Below are positions 23,381-26,964 of a stretch of DNA of 26,964 nt, one piece after another. The stretch spans positions 1-26,964 of the forward strand of contig JAJYMT010000066.1 of the NCBI GenBank assembly GCA_021786695.1, given 5' to 3'. The notes beneath the pieces are model-generated. The model ran no database searches and had not been told where the DNA came from. It worked only from the letters and a program-made list of their open reading frames with translations. The translations under genes and the position numbers were made by a program. How positions within the stretch are numbered: position 1 is the stretch's first letter; the number at the start of each line of letters is the position of its first letter. This stretch comes from a bacterium. GTDB lineage: Bacteria > Patescibacteriota > Patescibacteriia > Patescibacteriales > GWE2-39-37.

Positions 23381-25156
23381 TTATTTCACCGCCGCGTTCT
23401 TTACCGAGGTGATCACTTCCTCGCCGGCGTTGAGACCGGAAAGCACCTCGATCAAGCCGTCATCGCCGCGCAAGCCGAGCGTCACCGGTTTTTCCGCTGC
23501 CGCACCGCCCTCAAGCACGCGTACCACCTTGCTCTTGTCGTCCTTTTCGATCACCGCCCGCTGCGGAATCAGCAAGACATCCGCTTTTTCCAGCGCGGTG
23601 ATGGTGATGTTGGCCGTCATGCCCGGCTTAATGTTCCAGCGGTCGGAGCTGGTCGCACCATCGGGATAAACGAGTTTGTCAACGGTGGTCTTGTAATAAA
23701 TCACGTCTTGGATGACCGTTTGCGCCGGTTCGATGAAGGTGACGCTGGCGGAAAATTTCTGCTCCTCGCCGAAAGCGTCAAAAGTGATCTGCGCCGGGTT
23801 GCCGATCTTCAGCTTGTTGATGTCCGTCTCGGAAATATCGACGGTAACCTCGAAATTGTTCTTCGAAAGCATCGAAAAAACCGGTTTGGAGGGCGTTACG
23901 GTCTCGCCGACTTCGTAGTTCTTCTTGGTGATCACGCCGTCGATCGGCGCCTTGATCTGGTTGTTTAAAAGCTGGATCGAGGCCGCGTCCAGGGCCGCCT
24001 GGGCGGCCGCCACCTGCGCCCGCGCCGTCTCTATGTCCTCGGCGCGCGGCGGTGACTGCAATTTTGCCAATTGGGCCTTGGAAAGCTGCCAGGCGGTGAA
24101 AGCCGCGTCGATTTGCGCCCGGGCCGCGGCCTGCTGCTGCTCGGACGAAGCGTTGGCGTTGTCGAGGGCGTTCGCGGCGGCGGAAAGCGAATCCTTCAAT
24201 ATCTGGTAGGTGCTTTGGAGCGAAGAAATGCCGGCGGTGATTACGGTCGATTGCGCGCTGATGCCGGATTTGAGCGCGTCAAGCGCGGTTTGCGACAATT
24301 TGGAACTGACAACCGTTCTTTGCAGCGCCTGATAACTTTTATTAAGAGCGTCGTAGGTCTGGTTGAGCAGTTTGCCGGTCGAGCCGTAGGCGAGATCGAT
24401 GTTGGCGTCGCTTCGGTCCAGTTTGGCCGCGTTCTTGTCGCTTTCCGCCGCCGGAATCATCCCCTGCGCCAAGGCCAAACTTTCCTTGGCGGCCGCGAGC
24501 TGTCCCAGGTCCTGGATGCTCAGCGTATCTTTGGCGTTTTCATCCGCCAGGGTGCGCCCGTCCACATCGAGCGCGGTTTTGGCCGCGGTGATCTTGTCTT
24601 CGATCGAGGTGATTACCGCGTCGCGCTTGTTGTTGGCGGAAGTATTGGTCGGCGAGGAAAGGTCGTTGAAAGTTTTTTGCGCCTGCGAGACGGCGGCGTC
24701 GGTGCTTTTTTTCACTTTTTCGAAATTGAGCTGCGCGTTCTGGTAGGCGACTTCGGCCTGGCGGGCCGAGGCCACCGCTACCGACAAGTCGGAAACGGAG
24801 GCGCCGTTCAATAATCTCTGCATGCTCGCCTGCGCCAGCGCCAGCGAAGCCGCCGCCTGCCGCTGGTTCAAAACCAGGGTCGAGGAATCCAGTTCGGCCA
24901 GGACTTGCCCCTGCTTGATCTTGTCGCCGATCGCGGCGTTGATCTTGCTGATCTTTCCCGAACCGACGAAGTTCAGATCGATCTCCTGGGCGGTCTTGAC
25001 CGTGCCGGTATCAGAAACTGTCTGCGTCAACCTGCCCTTTACCGCCTTGACGGTCAGATACTCGGTCTTGGGAGCGCGCTTTAAAAATACCACGGCGCCG
25101 ACCAGGCCCAAAACGACGATGATCAGCAGATACCTTTTTTTAAATTTTAATTTCAT
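23381..25156 (-). CDS. MacA/HlyD-like fusion protein with extended coiled coil
   Basis: A 591-residue periplasmic-adaptor-type protein. An N-terminal anchor (about 9-25) is followed by the first half of the lipoyl domain (GDKIKQGQVLAELD, 77-90), a very long Ala/Gln/Ser-rich helical hairpin (about 92-395), the second lipoyl half (IKAPIDGVITKKNYEVGETV, 401-420), a beta-barrel domain (about 430-525) and a membrane-proximal domain. Typical MacA proteins have about 370 residues, so the hairpin is enlarged by roughly 200. The gene belongs with the ATPase and two permeases. Its ATG overlaps the upstream regulator gene by 17 bases and follows an AAAGGA that may serve as a ribosome site. CPR cells are thought to lack a classic outer membrane, so the long hairpin may span the wall or S-layer gap. 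Confidence 0.92.
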   Translation of the reverse strand: MKLKFKKRYLLIIVVLGLVGAVVFLKRAPKTEYLTVKAVKGRLTQTVSDTGTVKTAQEIDLNFVGSGKISKINAAIGDKIKQGQVLAELDSSTLVLNQRQAAASLALAQASMQRLLNGASVSDLSVAVASARQAEVAYQNAQLNFEKVKKSTDAAVSQAQKTFNDLSSPTNTSANNKRDAVITSIEDKITAAKTALDVDGRTLADENAKDTLSIQDLGQLAAAKESLALAQGMIPAAESDKNAAKLDRSDANIDLAYGSTGKLLNQTYDALNKSYQALQRTVVSSKLSQTALDALKSGISAQSTVITAGISSLQSTYQILKDSLSAAANALDNANASSEQQQAAARAQIDAAFTAWQLSKAQLAKLQSPPRAEDIETARAQVAAAQAALDAASIQLLNNQIKAPIDGVITKKNYEVGETVTPSKPVFSMLSKNNFEVTVDISETDINKLKIGNPAQITFDAFGEEQKFSASVTFIEPAQTVIQDVIYYKTTVDKLVYPDGATSSDRWNIKPGMTANITITALEKADVLLIPQRAVIEKDDKSKVVRVLEGGAAAEKPVTLGLRGDDGLIEVLSGLNAGEEVITSVKNAAVK

Positions 25157-25562
25157 ATCCTTTTTTCATTTTTGCCAACTTGCTTTTGTTGGCGATTATT
25201 TTTTGAACTTTGGCGACCAGTTCGTCAAGAACGGTTTCGTGTTTTTCAAAATAATGGTCGGCGCCCAGATCGAGCGCCCGTCCCCGCGCCGCCGCGCTGG
25301 CGTCCGAAAAGACGAACACCGGCAGCCGGCCGAGTTCCTGGTCGGCTTTGATCGCCGAGAGCAATTCGTGCCCGTCCAGGCCGGGCAAAGTCAAATCCAG
25401 GATGATATAGTCCGGCCGGTGGAGCGTTATTTTGCGCAGTATATTGCTGATATGGGCGTCCACATACGACACGGCGTTGAATCCGGCCACGCTGAATTTA
25501 GCCGTAAGCGCGGAACAGATATTCACATCGTCTTCAATAATAAAAATCTTCGGTTTGCTCAT
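25140..25562 (-). CDS. Stand-alone response-regulator receiver protein
   Basis: A 140-residue CheY-like receiver with no output domain. The acidic pocket is Glu10-Asp11-Asp12 (FIIEDDVN), the phospho-acceptor Asp56 (YIILDLTLPGLDG), Ser85 in VFSDAS and a conserved Lys in HYFEKHE. The C-terminus is a basic, Lys-rich extension (KSKLAKMKKGYEIKI) which also covers the overlap with the fusion-protein gene. It is the first gene of the exporter operon and has a good promoter. No histidine kinase is in the window. It may signal by protein-protein contact; the target is unknown. Confidence 0.93.
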   Translation of the reverse strand: MSKPKIFIIEDDVNICSALTAKFSVAGFNAVSYVDAHISNILRKITLHRPDYIILDLTLPGLDGHELLSAIKADQELGRLPVFVFSDASAAARGRALDLGADHYFEKHETVLDELVAKVQKIIANKSKLAKMKKGYEIKI

Positions 25563-25580
25563 AACCCCTTATTTGCTCAA

Positions 25581-25609
25581 ATTATACCACTAAATAGCTA
25601 TTTTTTCAA
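25581..25609 (-). promoter_or_regulatory. Promoter of the regulator-exporter operon
   Basis: TTGAAA (25604-25609), 17-base spacer and perfect TATAAT (25581-25586) on the minus strand. The predicted start near 25574 leaves a leader of about 12 bases, with AAGGGG two bases before the ATG at 25562. Confidence 0.7.
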
Positions 25610-25636
25610 CAACCCCCGCAGGCGATCGTCCCGAAT

Positions 25637-25677
25637 AAAAAATACGGCTGCCGGTTTTAGACGCTAGCCGTATTTTT
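25637..25677 (-). terminator. Bidirectional intrinsic terminator after the Cys-rich gene
   Basis: AAAAATACGGCT (25638-25649) pairs perfectly with AGCCGTATTTTT (25666-25677), 12 pairs with a 16-base loop and T-runs on both strands. It lies 20 bases after the stop of the Cys-rich gene (25697) and insulates the exporter promoter. Confidence 0.9.
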
Positions 25678-25696
25678 ATATATTCTGAATAATGGT

Positions 25697-26964
25697 TTAT
25701 GGCAGTACCGGAGCCGAAAAATTCATCGGCCGGTTGCCGCATTTGATCCGGTTGATCTGATAACGGGTGGTCTTATAGACGATGCCGGTCGGCCTGAGCG
25801 GCAGGCCGAACGCCACCCAGGGCCTCAGCACCTCGTCGGTATATTTAAGCTGGAAGCGGTTGACCGCGGCGATGGTCAGGCGGTTGTAAAGGCCGGATAC
25901 GGACAATTTCTCGCCCATGAATTCATTCAGGAACGATTGCAATTTCTTGACCACATTGCCGTTGTTGTTCTTGCCTTTGTAGATGTATTCGGTGATGTAT
26001 TCGCCGCAGATCTCGGGCGTGCTGACGGAGGAGCTGGCGGCGTCGGTGTTGGTGATTTTTTCACCGAGCACCTGTCCGGCCGGCGGTTTGTTCTGCTGGC
26101 TCTGAAGCTGCAGCAGCCACAGCGGCACGGCTCCGCCGCCCTGCTGTTCCGGTTCGCGATGCTCTTCCTGGTTCTTTTCGATCGTGCACTGATCGGTGCA
26201 ATGATAGCCGGAAGGAATTTCGCCGGCCGTACCGTCGCATTGTTCTTCCCTGCTTTGCTGGACGATGCCGTCGCCGCAATAACCGCTATAGCGGTTGCCG
26301 AAATCGTATTCCGGCGCGTAAATGCCGTTCTGGGTGTAGGCGGTGTCGGCGGGCAGAGTCAGGTTGTGGCAGTTGGTTTCCGCCGGATAGGTGCCGGTCC
26401 AGCCGCGTTGATTGACCTCGCAGACGCGGTAATTGCCGGCGAGCAGGCCCTCGAAGCGGTACCAGCCAGTGTCTTCGCCTTCGGTCGCGGTCGTGGTGCT
26501 TACTTCGTTTTCATCCAATTTGCCGTTTTCGTTGTCGTCCAAAAAGATCGTCCAGTTGCCGAGTTTTTCTTCGCAAACCTTTCTTTCGTCATTGTTATAA
26601 TGGCAATCGAACTCGCTGTCGCCGTTTTGGTCGTTCCATTTATAGCCGTGGATCGAGTAGGTCTGATCGATCAGCTTGCAATCAGGATTGCACAATTTAT
26701 TCGGCAAGTCGGTCGAGCCGTCGCACTGCTCGTTTCCATTCTTGATGCCGTCGCCGCAACGTTCGTTGGTGACGCAGGTTTCGTTCCAGGTACACTGCTC
26801 GGTATTACAGCTCTGCTCTCCGGCGTAGCCGTCGCCGGTGGTGCATTCATGGGAAAGCTCGCTGCCGTCGCACTGTTCGTTCTCCCGGTTGACAACGCCG
26901 TCGCCGCAGATCGGATCTACATCGCAAACGCCGTCTTCATCCGTAAGTCCGTCGCAATCGAGAT
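25697..26964 (-). CDS. Cys-rich secreted protein, C-terminal part; SdrD-B-like and peptidoglycan-binding-like domains
   Basis: The frame is open to the right edge, so only the last 422 residues are seen and the N-terminus is missing. An in-frame TTG at 26707 is not the start, because the same repeat pattern continues upstream of it. Visible domains in order: a Ca-binding-like DCDGLTDEDGVCD; two 'CGDG...EQCDG' Cys-rich (DUF4215-like) repeats; an SdrD-B-like beta domain (YSIHGYKWNDQNGDSEFD to VCEVNQRGWTG) with LDDNENGKLDENE as a calcium loop; a third Cys-rich repeat (CGDGIVQQSREEQCDG); a Gln/Pro/Gly linker; and a C-terminal segment (KGKNNNGNVVKKLQSFLNEF, then LYNRLTIAAVNRFQLKY) resembling the PG_binding_1 fold. 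Likely surface-exposed and held in the cell wall. No LPXTG motif follows. Confidence 0.85.
   Translation of the reverse strand, partial: LDCDGLTDEDGVCDVDPICGDGVVNRENEQCDGSELSHECTTGDGYAGEQSCNTEQCTWNETCVTNERCGDGIKNGNEQCDGSTDLPNKLCNPDCKLIDQTYSIHGYKWNDQNGDSEFDCHYNNDERKVCEEKLGNWTIFLDDNENGKLDENEVSTTTATEGEDTGWYRFEGLLAGNYRVCEVNQRGWTGTYPAETNCHNLTLPADTAYTQNGIYAPEYDFGNRYSGYCGDGIVQQSREEQCDGTAGEIPSGYHCTDQCTIEKNQEEHREPEQQGGGAVPLWLLQLQSQQNKPPAGQVLGEKITNTDAASSSVSTPEICGEYITEYIYKGKNNNGNVVKKLQSFLNEFMGEKLSVSGLYNRLTIAAVNRFQLKYTDEVLRPWVAFGLPLRPTGIVYKTTRYQINRIKCGNRPMNFSAPVLP

Noticed and set aside
26671..26895. Minus-strand 74-codon frame in the Cys-rich gene
   Set aside because: The Thr/Ala/Pro-rich product is a frame-shifted reading of the regular CGDG repeats, which make sense only in the frame running to 25697.
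1..26964. Possible recoding of TGA or other stop codons, as in some CPR groups
   Set aside because: Real genes end at TAA, TAG and TGA (for example TGA at 9630), and no conserved gene is interrupted by an in-frame TGA.

Overview
The window looks like a piece of a chromosome from an uncultivated bacterium of the Candidate Phyla Radiation (Patescibacteria). This is inferred from content: two DUF4012 membrane proteins, an mreB placed directly behind one of them, several GT4 glycosyltransferases, a polyprenyl-phosphate GT2 next to a DUF2304 protein, a secreted protein with Cys-rich 'CGDG...QCDG' repeats, an SdrD-B-like domain and a peptidoglycan-binding-like domain, and few recognisable Shine-Dalgarno sites. 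Genes are GC-rich and the short intergenic regions are AT-rich. The standard code fits: TAA, TAG and TGA all end real genes. I see no rRNA, tRNA, CRISPR array, insertion sequence or prophage.

Layout. (1) 1-2378, minus: a DUF4012 protein running off the left edge. (2) 2438-3120, plus: an isolated small gene of unknown function with its own consensus promoter, structured leader, perfect Shine-Dalgarno site and terminator. (3) 6079-3115, minus: a GT-C-type membrane glycosyltransferase overlapping a GT4. (4) 6094-8028, plus: a second large polytopic GT-C-like protein, divergent from the first with only 14 bases between start codons. (5) 8017-8462, plus: a second isolated small unknown gene built like the one in (2). 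(6) 13375-8476, minus: a six-gene operon with a UDP-glucuronate-decarboxylase-like epimerase, a DPM1-like GT2, a DUF2304 protein, a four-helix membrane protein and two GT4s, ending at a shared bidirectional terminator. (7) 20050-13408, minus: DUF4012, mreB, GT4 and an S8 protease with FG-GAP-like repeats. (8) 25562-20126, minus: a stand-alone response-regulator receiver, a MacA-like fusion protein with a very long coiled coil, an ABC ATPase and two MacB-like permeases. (9) 25697-26964, minus: the C-terminal part of a large Cys-rich secreted protein, running off the right edge.

How it fits together. Most of the window reads as a cell-envelope locus. The epimerase supplies a nucleotide sugar. 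The GT2 with DUF2304 would charge a polyprenyl-phosphate carrier. The GT-C proteins would use such lipid-linked donors outside the membrane. Four GT4 enzymes extend a glycan on the inner face. The DUF4012 proteins, MreB, the secreted protease and the Cys-rich protein suggest coupling to envelope shape and surface proteins. The ABC exporter with a one-domain regulator is a separate module. The two plus-strand small genes do not fit this theme and share leader features. They, and the DUF4012-mreB promoter with its overlapping dyad, are the main points worth a second look.
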